From positions 386,821 to 450,820 of the forward strand of contig MNCI01015001.1 in NCBI GenBank assembly GCA_015680685.1: 64,000 nucleotides of DNA. The letters are read 5' to 3'. The notes below the pieces were generated by a model. The model worked only from the letters and a program-made list of their open reading frames with translations, did not search any database and was not told where the DNA came from. This DNA comes from Gnetum montanum. Its lineage: Eukaryota > Streptophyta > Gnetopsida > Gnetales > Gnetaceae. A program made the position numbers and the translations under genes. How positions within the stretch are numbered: the stretch's first letter is position 1; each line of letters starts with the position of its first letter. This document shows, piece by piece, positions 45,417-57,018 of this stretch.

Positions 45417-47430
45417 TAAATAAAAACTTATCCTCAAGTTCCTTACAATAACATCAAGAAGATATGGGATTATTGACTCAACTGGAACTAATGGGATGAC
45501 TTGTGAACGGATCATCATTACAAGACTTGACAAAACTAGTGTTCATGACAACAAGAGTGAACACCTTATTACATTGACATCAGGCCTCATTTGGCAGCAA
45601 GAAAGAGAGAAAGAAGTGTTGCTTCTGCCAACACCAAGATTGCACCTTTTGTTGTCCATCCTTAAGCGCACCATCGATCTTGCTCCTTGCATACTTGCTT
45701 CAGCACCGCTCCATTCCAAGTGTTCCCTCCAGATTCAATCCATTGTTGTATGATTGCCATCTGCACACACAACACAATATTATATTAGCAAGGGTAGATG
45801 AATTTCAATGCAGTTGATACCTTGCTACGGTGAAAGGTTCGTTGGCTTAAGTTATGGTATGGCTGATTACGGATCTGGGGATATAGTATTGGTGGCTACC
45901 GAAGGTGTAGGGGTTAGGAGAAAATCAAAAAATTTGGGCCCTGTACCCCCATGACTAATCGTGAACCACCGGTAGCATTAGAATGGAGAAAGAAAAAGAA
46001 CAAGAAAGATGGAGAAAAAGAGACAACTATAGCATCGATGAAATGGATGTCAAGATGGAAATGAACAAAATAAAACTAATTGCAAAAATGTTAAGGGAAA
46101 GAATTTAGCTAGTGCACCAAAGAGGAATGTCAGTGGGTCCTCCCCAAAGTAGGCTCATGCCCTTAATGCCCTGACAACCCCACATTCAAAGAGTTTGTAG
46201 GCTCTGGGAATGTCATTTGGAACAAGAGTTAAAGTATTAACCACAAGAATTTACCAAAAAGAAAACAATGTATCAACCAAAATATATACACTAATGATAC
46301 AACCGGCAATGAGGTGAATAATGGAGAGAAAGATGGAGAGAAAAGAATGGAATGGAATCCCAAGAACAAGATGGTGTACAACCCCTTGTGTGTTTCATTA
46401 TTAATGTGACTTAGCAGGTCCCATTCCAAGTCCGGCCTCAAAAAGCCACTTTCAGTGACTTCACATTAATGCATTTGGCCAAACCATCCTCTTGAAGTAA
46501 CAAGAATGCCTTCACCCAAGAGCCACCACCATTCCGATGAAACAAGAAGAAGAGAATGGGAAGCAAGAAGGGCCTTAGTTAGAGGGAACATATTTATGTT
46601 GGGTTCCATAACCAGTGCTTGTAGCCCAAGGAATTATTTCTTCTAAGGGGTGTGCTTTGAATTCTCACTCTTTTTTGTTTTTTTTTTCTCTTTTTTTTTG
46701 TTTTATGTATTTATGCATGAGAACCACACCATGCAAATACTTTGTTATTTTTATTACTCAGCTTCCCGATGATTGGGTAGCGTTGAAACGGTAAGAAAAC
46801 TCAAGAAGAAAACATCCAAGCACCCAAGAGAATGGCCAACACAAATGCATCAAGTTCCCTTAAAGTCACATCCTTTTCAATCCTTGAGTCCTTCCTTAGT
46901 TTTAGAAATGCCGAGTCACCAATTCGTTAATGTTCTTATTAGAAAAGGACTATACATTTCCAAGTCAAGAGAGACCATAGAAACTGGTGGATGAATGGAT
47001 GAAGTGGATTCATTTCCTGTCATATCAAAAGAAACATACCTTAGTATCAACATCGTGACTTAAAGGTAAAAACCAAACATTAGCAATCAATAAGAGAACA
47101 GTTCATACCATCATAAAGAACACTTATTGGGTGACAAACTTACAAGGTGGGTAACACATGCACACACACACACACACAAAATGAAAAAGTATAATGATGA
47201 TGCAAAACAAAAATGTGTAAGACAAAAACGTGGAAAAAAATATGTAAAATAAAAACATGTAAAACAAAAATGTGGAAAAAAATGTGTAAGAAAAAAATGT
47301 GTAAAACAAAAATGTGCAAGACAAAAATGTGTAAAACAAAAACGTGTAAAACAAAAACTTAAAAAGAACTTAGGGCCCCAAATGATTAGCATAGGTGGCC
47401 ATCTCCCCCATGACTAAATGGAAAGGGAGA
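45417..47430 (-). other. 3' noncoding region of element D
   Basis: About 2 kb collinear with 53540-55480 of E. Includes two more PPT-like words (about 45947 and 47406), a T-rich tract at 46672-46700, a (CA)n run at about 47159-47177 and a minisatellite. No conserved reading frame on either strand. Confidence 0.65.
47185..47365. repeat. Minisatellite, about 16 bp unit, in element D
   Basis: About ten imperfect copies of GTGTAAAACAAAAAT, some with GG or AG variants. The corresponding site in E (about 55375-55420) has only two or three copies. The Phe/Thr/His-repeat frames on the minus strand are shadows of this array. Confidence 0.85.
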
Positions 47431-47599
47431 GATCCAGAATAATGAATGCCTATTTGAATTTCTAAGAAGTGCCCAACTTCACCCGATTGATGTTCTTAGA
47501 TTAAGGGGTGGAAGTTGGCGACACTCATGTTCCAATGTATCCATGCCTTCATTATTGACATGGGTTGTTTCCTCGATTCATTCCATGCATATTTTTTGA

Positions 47600-48300
47600 T
47601 TGCTCTTTCAAGTAGTCATCAACCATGAGGTGTCTACTACTTGTTGTGTGGTTGCTACATACAAGCATCTTTGTTTCATAGTTTCAAGGGCACACCTGTT
47701 ACATGGAGGAGATGTTGTGCATTCCTCCATGTCATCACCTGATGAATCACTGTATCTTATGCATGGAACTTTCCTCTTCTCGATCTTTCCATAAATGTTT
47801 ACCTTAGAGATTTCCAAGGAAAGATCACGAATTTCTAGGCATGCGTCTATTGTACTTAGCCATGCCCTTCCCACTATAATTGAGAAGTTCCCTTTGTCAT
47901 TGTTGACATCAATCACTAGGAAATCAGCTAGGTAAGACCAACCACACACAGTGGTAATGATGTCCTCCACCAATCCCAAGGGAATGGTGATGGATTGGTC
48001 TACCAGCTCTAGTTGAATGTTTCTCTTCTTAAGTTAGGGTAGGTTCAAGGCTTGATACATCTTTCATGAAATTAAGTTGACTCTGGAACCTGAGTGAAGA
48101 AGAGCCTTATGTGGTTCATTCTCGATGACTTGGAGGTAGATTAAGGGACTCCTAGGGTCATATAATTTCCTAGGAAGGTGGCCTACCTTGATCCAGTTGG
48201 TTACGGTATGCGTTAACATAACCGTATGCGTTAAGCTCTGATTTTGGACTGAAGGAAGCCTTGAAGCCTTGTGTGTCAGAGGAGTGATCACAGACTCAAC
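47600..48300 (-). pseudogene. Aspartic protease of element D
   Basis: Minus strand, one frame. The active-site box reads ALLHSGSRVNLIS (about 48104-48066); the catalytic Asp of D-S-G is His. Next come LVDQSITIPLGLVED and IIVGRAWLSTIDACLEI, the conserved flap and ILGR-type landmarks. A stop at 48064 separates the two halves and another follows. It is in frame with the preceding gag tail, as expected for a gag-pro polyprotein, and about 77% of the domain can be aligned by eye with E (58480-58860). Confidence 0.8.
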
Positions 48301-50754
48301 CGCTTGTTTTTGTGAGAGCTTTTCTGGGCTTTTGGTTCTGAAGAAAGATCTTCTCTTTTCACAATTGTTAGAACTAGCAGTGGGTTAAATGTTTATGGCA
48401 CTCGTAGAATTTCATTGCTATGGTTTAGAAGGGAGTTCCCCTTGCATTGTTGGAGCAGGAGGTATGGGAACTATCAATGGAAGAGGTGCAGATGGAGTAG
48501 GAGGATGGTATGGGCATGGAGCATCTCCTAAAGGAGAAGGAGTCCTTTTGAAGTACTCCCAAAATTGGTATTGACGTTAGGGAGTTGTGTGACCCATGGA
48601 GTCACTTGGAGAAATCAACTACTACACGTAATAACCATAAGGATCAAGCTGTCGATAAGGGTACTGTTGTTTCAGCGGTGGCATCCACCATGACTGTGGG
48701 TATTTCCACTACTGATGTTGTCCAATGGATTGTGGTGGAGTTCCACTTGGATAGTATGTCAATGGTTGGTGGAACTGTCTTGGGTTACCTTGAGGATAAG
48801 GTAACCTACGGGGTGTCTGTCGTTTGTTGAGTCTCGGGTTAAGTGCATACACCCCAAACTCTTATAGATGTGAGATGATTGGACAGCATCCCTTGGGATG
48901 GTCATAGTGGCAGATCTCACATCCACCATCATCGTCTGTGTCTGATTCCACAACCTCATCGAAGATAGTTATTTTCTCCTTACCCTTGTCACGTGCAGGG
49001 CCTGAATCTCTCCACTTTTTCTTGTCCTTGTCACTACTTCATTCCACCTTAGACTCTTCTACAATCTTCAGGACAGTTTCAATTTTACTATCTAAGGAGC
49101 TCCATACTTTATCTACCTTAGCCACTACTTCTGTTGTTAGCTTCTGAAGTGGCAAAGTTTTCTTGTTCATCAACTCTTTGAGTGGTGACTCATCCTCTTC
49201 ATCGCAAAATCTCACTCCCTTCTTTCGAAGAGAGGCATCACGGTTATATTCTTCCGCACTTTCCCTTTTTCATAGCTCCCCTTCTTCTTTGGCTACTTTT
49301 TCCAACAAGCAATGAACTTCATGGGATCTAAGTTCTAATAGTCTCCCTTGGGCATAAGTTCTAAGGGTTCTCCTAGTTTCATACCTTAGCCCATCTACGA
49401 GATGGCGTAGTTGGTCCCATTATGCATATCCATGGCCCAGGCAATGATGTAACAATGCGTAGTAGTGGCCCATGGTAGCATCCAAGGGTTCATGAGTACC
49501 TTGCTTCCATCCTTGGATTTGCTTACACAAATTAGACACTCTGGAGTACGTTTGATACTTATCATTGAAGAGTTCTAACATCGTACTCCACCTCCTAATG
49601 GTTTCTGGTTCTAAGGATCGGTACCAACTCTCTGCTTCCTTAATGAGTGTCCTGGGAAACAACTTTAATTTTTGCCACTCATTCTATATGTTTTTCAAGG
49701 CACAGGCATCGTGGAATACCTGTAAATGATTTTGTGGATCCGCGTTGTATCCCCCTTCAAATCATGGGATGTTGTTCATGTCTAAGCTTTTGACCTGACT
49801 ATCTTTTAAATGCCTTGTTGGGATTCTTACTGCCTCTGTTATGTTTAGCATGCTTTGGGTGGCAAGTAGGGGTTTGTCATGATCATCTCTTTCATGACGT
49901 CTATGATGTCTTCGTTGTTCCCTACTTTCCCTTCATTCATGCCTTGATTCTCTTAATTTCCCTCGTCCTCTCTCTCGACTCTCTCGTCAAGGTCTCTCAT
50001 TTCCCTTACCTTTATCCTCTCCATTATGCTCTCCATGATTACGCCCTGATGTGGAAGGAGATGGTGAGTGATGTGATGAAGGTGAAGAAGAAGGAGAACC
50101 ATCGTCATGATGATGTTTCTTACCTTTCCTTCTATGGCTTCGGCCCTGATCGTGATGATGATCTAAGTGCCCATCCTTGTCATTTGTTGTTGTTTCCTCT
50201 ATGAACAATTGGTGTTCACGGGGATCAGAACCAGGGTTGTGTATCTTAGAGCATAGGTTCTGATACCCCACCTCCTCACTATTGTTAGGAGGAGGAACAT
50301 CTTTCGATAGCGAACCAGTTATAAGTGGTTCACCATCGTCGATTTCACTTAGGACGTGCTGGACCTCTTTTCCCTTCAACAGTGTATGTTGGCTTTCCTG
50401 CCTTGAACCCCTCATACATTGTAAAGCTGTGGGATAGTAATCCCTTGTATCAAAATCACTTATAACATATTCAGCATAAAGCTGAGTCATGCTAATCTGT
50501 GCCAAAGCACAGAGGAGCATGTTGGGGATTGCACAATCCGGAGGTAACACTATGTTACCTTGCAAGTCTCTCTAGCTCATTTGTTCATCTTGATGGAAGA
50601 TAAAAGTAAAATTGGAAATATAATCATTGGGATGAGTATATTCCACCCTATATTATTGAGGAACTGGCAGATTTAGGTTATGTGTTTTTGATTGCTGACT
50701 GTTCTTTGTATGATCCCTAGGTGAAGTGCTCTTGTGAGAAGAAGAAGAAGACAT
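48300..50754 (-). pseudogene. gag: gag of element D, stops and frame changes
   Basis: Starts at the minus-strand ATG ending at 50754 (SSSSSHKSTSPRD). N-terminal half (to about 49990) is acidic, then His/Asp/Ser/Pro-rich (KKHHHDDGSPSSSPSSHH). The capsid segment is at about 49760-49420 (LKLFPRTL, ESWYRSLEP, FNDKYQTYSRV), clearly related to A and B. A zinc knuckle CEICHYDHPKGCC at about 48920-48880 has spacing CX2CX3HX4C. A Pro/Gln/Tyr-rich linker follows up to the protease. Several stops. Confidence 0.8.
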
Positions 50755-50879
50755 GATGTCTTATTCGATGTGCTATTTAACCATTATATAAATTTTTTTG
50801 TTTATTAACCCTAAGGTTCATTTAAGCTCCCAACGATTTGAGTAATATCCTATGTTCTAATTAGCGCACAAACACTTAG

Positions 50880-50898
50880 TCCCCGGCAACAGCGCCAA
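50880..50898 (-). other. Primer binding site of element D
   Basis: Minus-strand TTGGCGCTGTTGCCGGGGA next to the 5' LTR. It is the best-preserved tRNA-Asp-type site in the window (one mismatch to the known plant site). Confidence 0.9.
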
Positions 50899-51744
50899 TG
50901 ATGAGTGGTGAGGTACCCCTACACTCAACCATATGAATACGAGCGTAACACGTGCAATCCGGTCAAACTCCATAGACTAAGTGCCTACACACCTCATGGA
51001 ACACTTAAGGTTAATTATTCGTTGTCTTCCCAGACTTACTTGTATTTGTCACGGTATGGTTAAGTCCGAGGTATATGATTTTTATATGTTTTTGGTTTTA
51101 TATCTCCTATGCTAGTGAGGTGAAGGGTTGAAGAGATTAACTAACTAACTATAATTAACTAACTAAGTCTTAAATTACCTAGCATCAGCATCCATTCCCA
51201 CTTACCATTCACACCCTGAACTAATGCAACTGTGGCTACCAAACACTAGTCGTTGCTGGGATCACCATGCGTAACGCATGTGCTCAAAGCAATCGTACTA
51301 AGGCACTTAACTAGGAGAGAAGGATTGAGAAAGATTTAATAACTAATAAATCATTAAATGGAAAAGAATAAATAAAGTCCTAATTAGCCTATTCCATGCA
51401 CTACAAGGTTTATCCAAGAAGTTTGTCTTTATTGCCATACACAAACTTGTGTTCAGGTATAATGTTTGCTCGAATAAAGATCTATTCACTTTGGAGCTCC
51501 TACTGCAGGCACATGAAAAATATTCTATCTCTGGAGTGATCAAACTGCCAAAGTTTCCCTATGGTCTAGACCTTGGATGAAAAAGAAGGAAAAGCTGCCT
51601 CTTATTTATAGAATTTGCGGCGTACTGCGATATCACGTATGCGATATTGCAAGGGACGATGCGATATCGCGTGGGATGTAATATGACGACGGTCGCAATA
51701 TCGCGTACGCGATATTGCGGCCCATGCGATATCACATCCCATCA
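50899..51744 (-). repeat. 5' LTR of element D
   Basis: 846 bp, bounded by TGATGAGTGGTG and CACATCCCATCA on the plus strand. Confidence 0.93.
51603..51744 (-). promoter_or_regulatory. U3 promoter: GATATCG array and TATA box (D, 5' LTR)
   Basis: TATAAATA on the minus strand at 51610-51603, preceded by 134 bp with about seven GCGATAT(C/T)GC-type words. Two more units than the 3' LTR of the same element. Confidence 0.75.
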
Positions 51745-51749
51745 GTTTC
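51745..51749. repeat. Right target-site duplication of element D (GTTTC)
   Basis: Identical to 44588-44592. Confidence 0.9.
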
Positions 51750-52119
51750 TCAGCTAGTTTTGGGTTTAATTGCATAGAAATGATGAATTAAATCCAAATA
51801 CCATATGAAATTCCAAATTTAAGAAAGAAAGTTACTTTGAAGAAGATTTCTATTTCAATGAAAGTGGGTATGCAAAAATTCAAAATTTCTTTTATTTTTA
51901 TTTTTTCCTCAATTTTTAAGCAAGCTAGTTTCTTTTTCATTGATTACAGTACCTCTAATAAATTTCTTTTACCTAAATTAGTTTAAAAGCTAGAGCTTAA
52001 ACTTATGCACCAAGAAAATATTAATTTTCAATTTGTATATGGTAAGAAATTCATAGGTATGTTGTATTTTTTTAATTTTTAATTACAAGAATTATTATTT
52101 AAATAATATTTTTATCAAT
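51750..52119. other. AT-rich sequence without a recognisable gene
   Basis: Low-complexity T- and A-rich DNA. It may be decayed 5' part of the chromovirus-like element that becomes readable at 52120. Confidence 0.45.
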
Positions 52120-52617
52120 TTTCTGTAGGTGATTATCTTGCCATTTTGGGAATTTCATTTTTGACTACTCATGATATTATGATAAGCTTTATGTATGTTA
52201 CCCTTCATGTTTCAATTTTTGGCATAGTCAAAGTCCTTAAGGGGATAGGAACAAGATTAGGAAGTAACATAATTTCAATGAAAAAAGAAAAATATTTAGT
52301 AAAAAAAGAACACTAATCATAATGATTAATATTTTTGAGATCAATAGCAAAATGGAAGTCCAAATATTAGAAGAATAGAAGAATTTCAAAAAGGTATTTA
52401 AGAATTCAAACTACCACTAGAATGTAAAGTAGAACATTAGATACAACTTATACTAGATACAATACAATATCTAAAGTATCTTAGAGGTTTTTTGTTGAAG
52501 AACTCAAAGAACTTAAAGGCCAAATTCATTAATTGCTTAATGGAACTAAGATTAGAACTAGTGTATCAACCTAGGAAGCATTAGTATTATTTGTCAAAAA
52601 TAAATATGGAACCCTAT
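52120..52617 (+). pseudogene. Chromovirus-like gypsy element, left part: protease end to RT start
   Basis: Plus strand. DYLAILGISFLTTHDI (about 52125-52180) resembles the VILGMDWL box of chromovirus protease. ISMKKEKYLVKKE (about 52274-52315) matches the following linker. KELKELKAKF and ALVLFVKNKYGTL (to 52616) are the first RT motifs (usual ELKEQL, VLFVKKKDGTLR). The RT frame is cut exactly at the insertion site of E and resumes at 62546. Stops and frameshifts show it is old. Confidence 0.72.
52613..52617. repeat. Left target-site duplication of element E (CCTAT)
   Basis: Identical to 62541-62545. Confidence 0.85.
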
Positions 52618-53527
52618 GGATAAGCGGCGAGGTACCCCTATGCTCAACCATACAAATACGAGCGTTTCATGCACGATCTAGTCGAATTCCAAGGACTAGG
52701 TGCTTATGCGACTTTGTGAAACAAGGATGGGTTGGTTGATCGTTGTCTTCCCAAGCTTACCTGTATGTCATGATTGTATGGTTAAGTAAGCTTGACACAT
52801 ATGATTTTTATAGCTTTTATGTTTTTAAGTCCTGCACTAATAGGGAAGGAGAGAGGTAACTAAGTGACTAATTTAACTTAACTACTCATTAACTAAGTTC
52901 TAACTAATCCTAACACCAACATCCATTCCCATTTGTTGTACATCCTGAACTAGTGCAACATTGCTAGGATTATCAAACGCTAATCGTTACTGGGTTACCA
53001 AGCATTACATCCCAAGCATTACATGCATGATCAAAATGGTCGTGCTTGTGTAATTTAACAATTTGCTTAATTGATCAAAATGAATTTTTTTGCTAATAAT
53101 AGAAATGTAAAGTGCATAAAATAAAATAAAATAAATGTGTAAGAAAAAAAATCTCAAGTGCTACAAGGATGAATTGAAAAGCTCGTCTTTATTGCTGTAC
53201 ATAAGGTGTGCTTAAGTACACAATGCTCGAATAAAGATCTATCCACACTTAGACCTCCTGTTGTGGGCACTTGGAAAATACTCTAACTTTTAAATAGACT
53301 ATAAGAGTTTCGCTACTTGACTACAAAAAGACTTCCTTTTTCAATTGTACGCCTGGGCACTATATTTATAGGCTTGGGAGCAACTACTCTAATAATTAGA
53401 GTAACCACTCTAATAATTAGAATAATTGCTAAAGTAACCATTAGAGTAACCACTCTAATAATTAGAATAACTATTAGAGTAACTGCTAGAGTAACCAGTC
53501 TAATAATTAGAGTAATTGCTCTCATCA
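52618..53527 (-). repeat. 3' LTR of element E
   Basis: 910 bp. The outer base is G where a T is expected (GGATAAGCGG versus TGATGAGCAG in the other LTR), placed by the perfect CCTAT duplication. Confidence 0.88.
53363..53527 (-). promoter_or_regulatory. U3 promoter: TAATTAGAGTAAC array and TATA box (E, 3' LTR)
   Basis: Minus-strand TATAAATA at 53370-53363, preceded by 157 bp made almost only of ACTCTAATAATTAGA and GAGTAAC words. GAGTAACCACTC is partly self-complementary. No GATATCG. Confidence 0.75.
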
Positions 53528-53539
53528 TACCCCCATGAC
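53528..53539 (-). other. Polypurine tract of element E
   Basis: Minus-strand GTCATGGGGGTA, identical to that of D. Confidence 0.8.
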
Positions 53540-55480
53540 TAAATGAAAACTCATCCTTGAGTTCCTTACAAAATATTATGAAGGTATGGAATTATTGACT
53601 AATTGACAACTGACGATGGAATGGGATGATAGACTCAATGTGCCTAGTGAATGGATTAATAAGCATATTACAACATTAGTGTTCATGAACATTATGGTGA
53701 ACACTCGTACATAAATGACATCCAAGCCTTTATTTGACAGCTTGAAGATAAAAAGAGAGAGAGAAAAAAGATGGAGCATGTTTTCGCCAATGCCGAGATT
53801 GTGACTTCTGTTGTTTATCCATAGCCATGCCACCAAACTTCCTCCTTTCATAAATGCTCTAGTTCCGATCCATCCTGAGTGCTTCCTTTAAGTCCAGTCC
53901 ATTGTTTGTATGATTGCCATCTGCACATACAACATAGTCACAAATAAGCAAGGATAGATAAACCACAATGTAGTTGATACCTTGCCTCGATATGAAGCAC
54001 ATTGGCTGAGTTGTGGTTATGGAAGAAATTGGTTCAGAGATTTATAACTAGAAACTACCCAAGGTGTAGGGGTTAAGCAATTAGTAAAATGGAAAAAATT
54101 GAAAAATTTGTGCCAGGGCCCCCACGACTAAGAGCGAACCTTTGATACCTATAAGATGGAAAAATATGAGGAACAAGAAAGATGGAAAAAAATAACAACA
54201 ACAATGCCAATAAAATGGATGTCATGGATGGGAATGAAACAAGAGATGATTGATTGTAGGAAATGTTTAAGGAAAAGAACTTAACAATTGCACCAAAAAG
54301 GAATGCTAATGGGTCCTTCCCAAAGCAGGCTCATGCCTTTTATGCCTTAACAAACCCACAAACCAAAGAGTCCATAGGCTCTAGGAATGTCATTTGGAAG
54401 CAATAATTAAAAAATTACCCACAAGAATTCACCAAAGAAAAAGAATGCATCAACCCATAATGGACTAATGATAAAATCGACAATGAGCAAGAAGAAAGAT
54501 GGAGAGGAGAATGGAATGGAATCCCAAGAACAAGGTTGTGTAAAGCCCCTTGTGTATTTCATGGTTAAGATGACTGAGTAGCACTTCATCCCAAATATAG
54601 ACTCAAACCAACCACATTTAGTGACCTTTCATCAATACACCTGGCCAATCCATCCTCTTGAAGCAACAAGAATGCCTTCACAAAGAGTGACCACCATCCC
54701 AAGAAGAGCAAGATGGAGAAGCATGAAGTGAGAAAGGGCCTTAGTTAGAGGGAACATTCAGGCATGGGTAACATGTTTTTTAGTTTCATAACCAGTGCTT
54801 GTAGCCCATATTTCTTTATTATGTCTAAGGGGTGTGCTTTGAATTCTCACTTTTCTCCTTTCTTTTCTCTATTTTTTTTATGCATGAGAACCACACCATG
54901 CAAAGACTTATTTTTATTCACTTAGCTTCCTAATATTTGAACAATGTTAGAATGACAGAAAACCCAAGTAAAAGCATCCAAGCACCCAAAATAATGGCAA
55001 GCACCAATGCATCAAATCCCCTTGAAGTCACACCCTTTTCATCCTTTGAGTCTTTCCTTGGTTTGAAAAATACCCAGCCACCAATTCATTAACAAGTTCA
55101 CTTAGAAAAAGGGGACTATACAGTTCCAAGCCAAAGGAGACCATAGAGTTGTATGGATGAGTGGATGATGTGGACTCATTGCATGTTTTACCAAAAGAAC
55201 CATACCTTAATATCAGCACCATAATTCAAAGGTAAAAACCAAACATTAACAATCAATATGATATAATTCAATCCACCATCATGAGCACTTATTAGATGAT
55301 GAATAAAAGTAAATGAAGAAAACAAAGAAACAGTATAAACATGAATGATGGTGTAAAAAAAATAAGAAAATTTGAAAGAATGTGTAAAATAAAAAATGCG
55401 TAAAACAAAAATTCAAAAAGAACTAAGGGCCTAGAATAGTTAGCATAGGTGGTCATCTCCCCCATGACTAAGTTGGAAGG
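53540..55480 (-). other. 3' noncoding region of element E
   Basis: Collinear with 45417-47430 of D. PPT-like G-runs recur at about 54118 and 55461. A conserved segment GGTGTGCTTTGAATTCTCAC with flanking T-rich DNA lies at about 54833 (46648 in D). No conserved frame. Confidence 0.65.
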
Positions 55481-55489
55481 AGGAGATCC

Positions 55490-56700
55490 AAAATAGCTAG
55501 CAAGGTTGTCCATCAAGAGAGGTAGCATGTGTACTAGCTGTCTAAAGCTCTTGGAAAGGTTTGATTTTTTGCATGTTAACCAAAAGTTTCTTATCCGGGC
55601 TCTCAAGTTTGTATATTGTCATGGCCCCTGAAGGAAAAGTTGCATAAATAATATAGGGTCCTTCCCACAATGTTTGAAATATAGTATGTTGTGGCACATG
55701 TGTGGGATTCTAGTAGAGAACCTTATCTCCCGGCTGATATTTAACTTTCCTAATTCTTAGGTCATGACGTTGTTTATTGAAGGCCTTGTGCAATTTGTTA
55801 GATGATAGGGTAGCTAATCAGTTTTCATCTAACGAGTTAAGTGTTACTAACTGTTGTTTCTATGCTAGATCAAGGTCAAGGTTGAGGTCACATGTTGTGG
55901 ACGGTGTATAGAGCTCATTTGAATGGGAAGCGTTGGTAATTTACTGTACACTAACTCATAGGGAGAGTAGCCTATAGGGAGTTTCCATGTGGAGCGATAT
56001 GCCCAAAGAGCATCGGTTAGTTTAGTGCTCCAGTCTCACCTAAACTTGCTATTGGTTCTTGTCAATATCTTCGTAATCTCCCTGTTGGTGACTTCTTCCT
56101 GACCATTCTCCTGGGGGTGGTATGGTGTAGTCAATTTACGCTCAACTCCTAAGTTTTGCATTAATTTTCAAAAAGTTTCACCTATGAAATGGGTACCATT
56201 GTTTGAAATAAGTGCACGAGGCATGCCAAACCTATTTATGATTTTTTTTGGAAAAATTGTGTAGCTGTAGATGATGTACAATCCTTAATAGCAGCTTCTT
56301 CAACCCATTTTCTTAGGTAATCAACGGCAACAATAATATAAGCTTTTCCATTGAACATTGGTAAAATCAGCCCAATAAAATCAATTCCCCAAATGTCAAA
56401 GGGTTCTAACGATTGAATTCATTTTTTGAATCCTCCATTCTTGTAGTCATTCCCCCATCACGTTGACAGTGCTCATAAGATTGGACGAAACAATGAGCAT
56501 CCCAAAATAATGTAGGCCAATAATATCCTGCAAGCAGCATCTTGATGGTCGTTTGTCTTCTAGCGTAATGACCCCCATAAGGACCCTCATGAGTGTCTTG
56601 GAGAACTTGCAGTTGATCTATATTAGGAACACACCATCAAGCCAAGCCATCAGGACATACTTTGTAAACTTGCCCATTGATCTCCATAAAGTACTTGGCT
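55490..56700 (-). pseudogene. Integrase of element E
   Basis: Minus strand. An HHCC zinc finger at about 56600-56430 (HEGPYGGHYARR, then HCFVQSYEHC) is followed by the catalytic core: GIDFIGLILP with the first Asp near 56385, ALISNNGTHF where the second catalytic Asp is Asn (about 56185), and PYHPQENGQEEV with the Glu (about 56125). A run of eight A at about 56250 creates a frameshift between the first two catalytic residues. The C-terminal part contains QPGDKVLY (about 55730). No chromodomain. Confidence 0.85.
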
Positions 56701-57018
56701 TGGTAAAGAAACTGTTGTTTCTTCTTAAGGTTTAACTCTTGTGGTTTTTGTTGGGTGAGGAGATAGATAAGAATGCTACTATACCAATTTGTCTCTATGG
56801 GTGATTGATTATTCACTACACTAGCAAAGAGAAATTCATCAGGGAAATGATCAAAAATTGGATACTCATCCTCTTTGTTGTCCCATCATAACCAAGATAA
56901 ATGATCAACAACTACATTCTCAGTGCCCTTACGATCGATCATCATAAGATCGAACTCTTGTAAGATTACAAACCATCATATGATACGAGGGCTTACCATT
57001 GGCTTATTCATGAGGAAC
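56701..57018 (-). pseudogene. RNase H end and RH-integrase linker of element E
   Basis: After the gap, the minus strand reads LQEFDLMMIDRKGTENVVVDHLSWL (split here as FDLMMIDRKG and NVVVDHLSWL), the C-terminal RNase H landmark, followed by the linker EDEYPIFDHFPDEFLF and FYQAKYF-like sequence leading to integrase. One stop after SWL. Confidence 0.8.

Larger units (their letters stand above)
44593..51744 (-). mobile_element. Element D: non-autonomous gypsy-type LTR element with gag and protease only
   Basis: About 7.15 kb, LTRs of 812 and 846 bp, PBS and PPT in place, perfect GTTTC flanks. On the minus strand: 5' LTR (50899-51744), gag, protease, then a direct jump to the 3' noncoding region shared with E. 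RT, RNase H and integrase are missing. The deletion joins sequence equivalent to about 58155 of E with sequence equivalent to about 55490. LTR arrays are of the GATATCG type although the interior is close to E, whose arrays differ. Confidence 0.92.

Noticed and set aside
45496-46994. Plus-strand frames in the D 3' region as an antisense gene
   Set aside because: Not conserved in the collinear region of E.
47111-47392. Phe/Thr/His-repeat protein frames on the minus strand
   Set aside because: Shadow of the 16 bp minisatellite.
49815-50204. Plus-strand 129-codon frame with Phe/Leu-rich segment
   Set aside because: Antisense of the D gag N-terminal half.
53313-53538. Open frames on both strands rich in Ile/Arg/Val/Thr repeats (also 62290-62572)
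   Set aside because: Translation of the E-type U3 array; no protein meaning.
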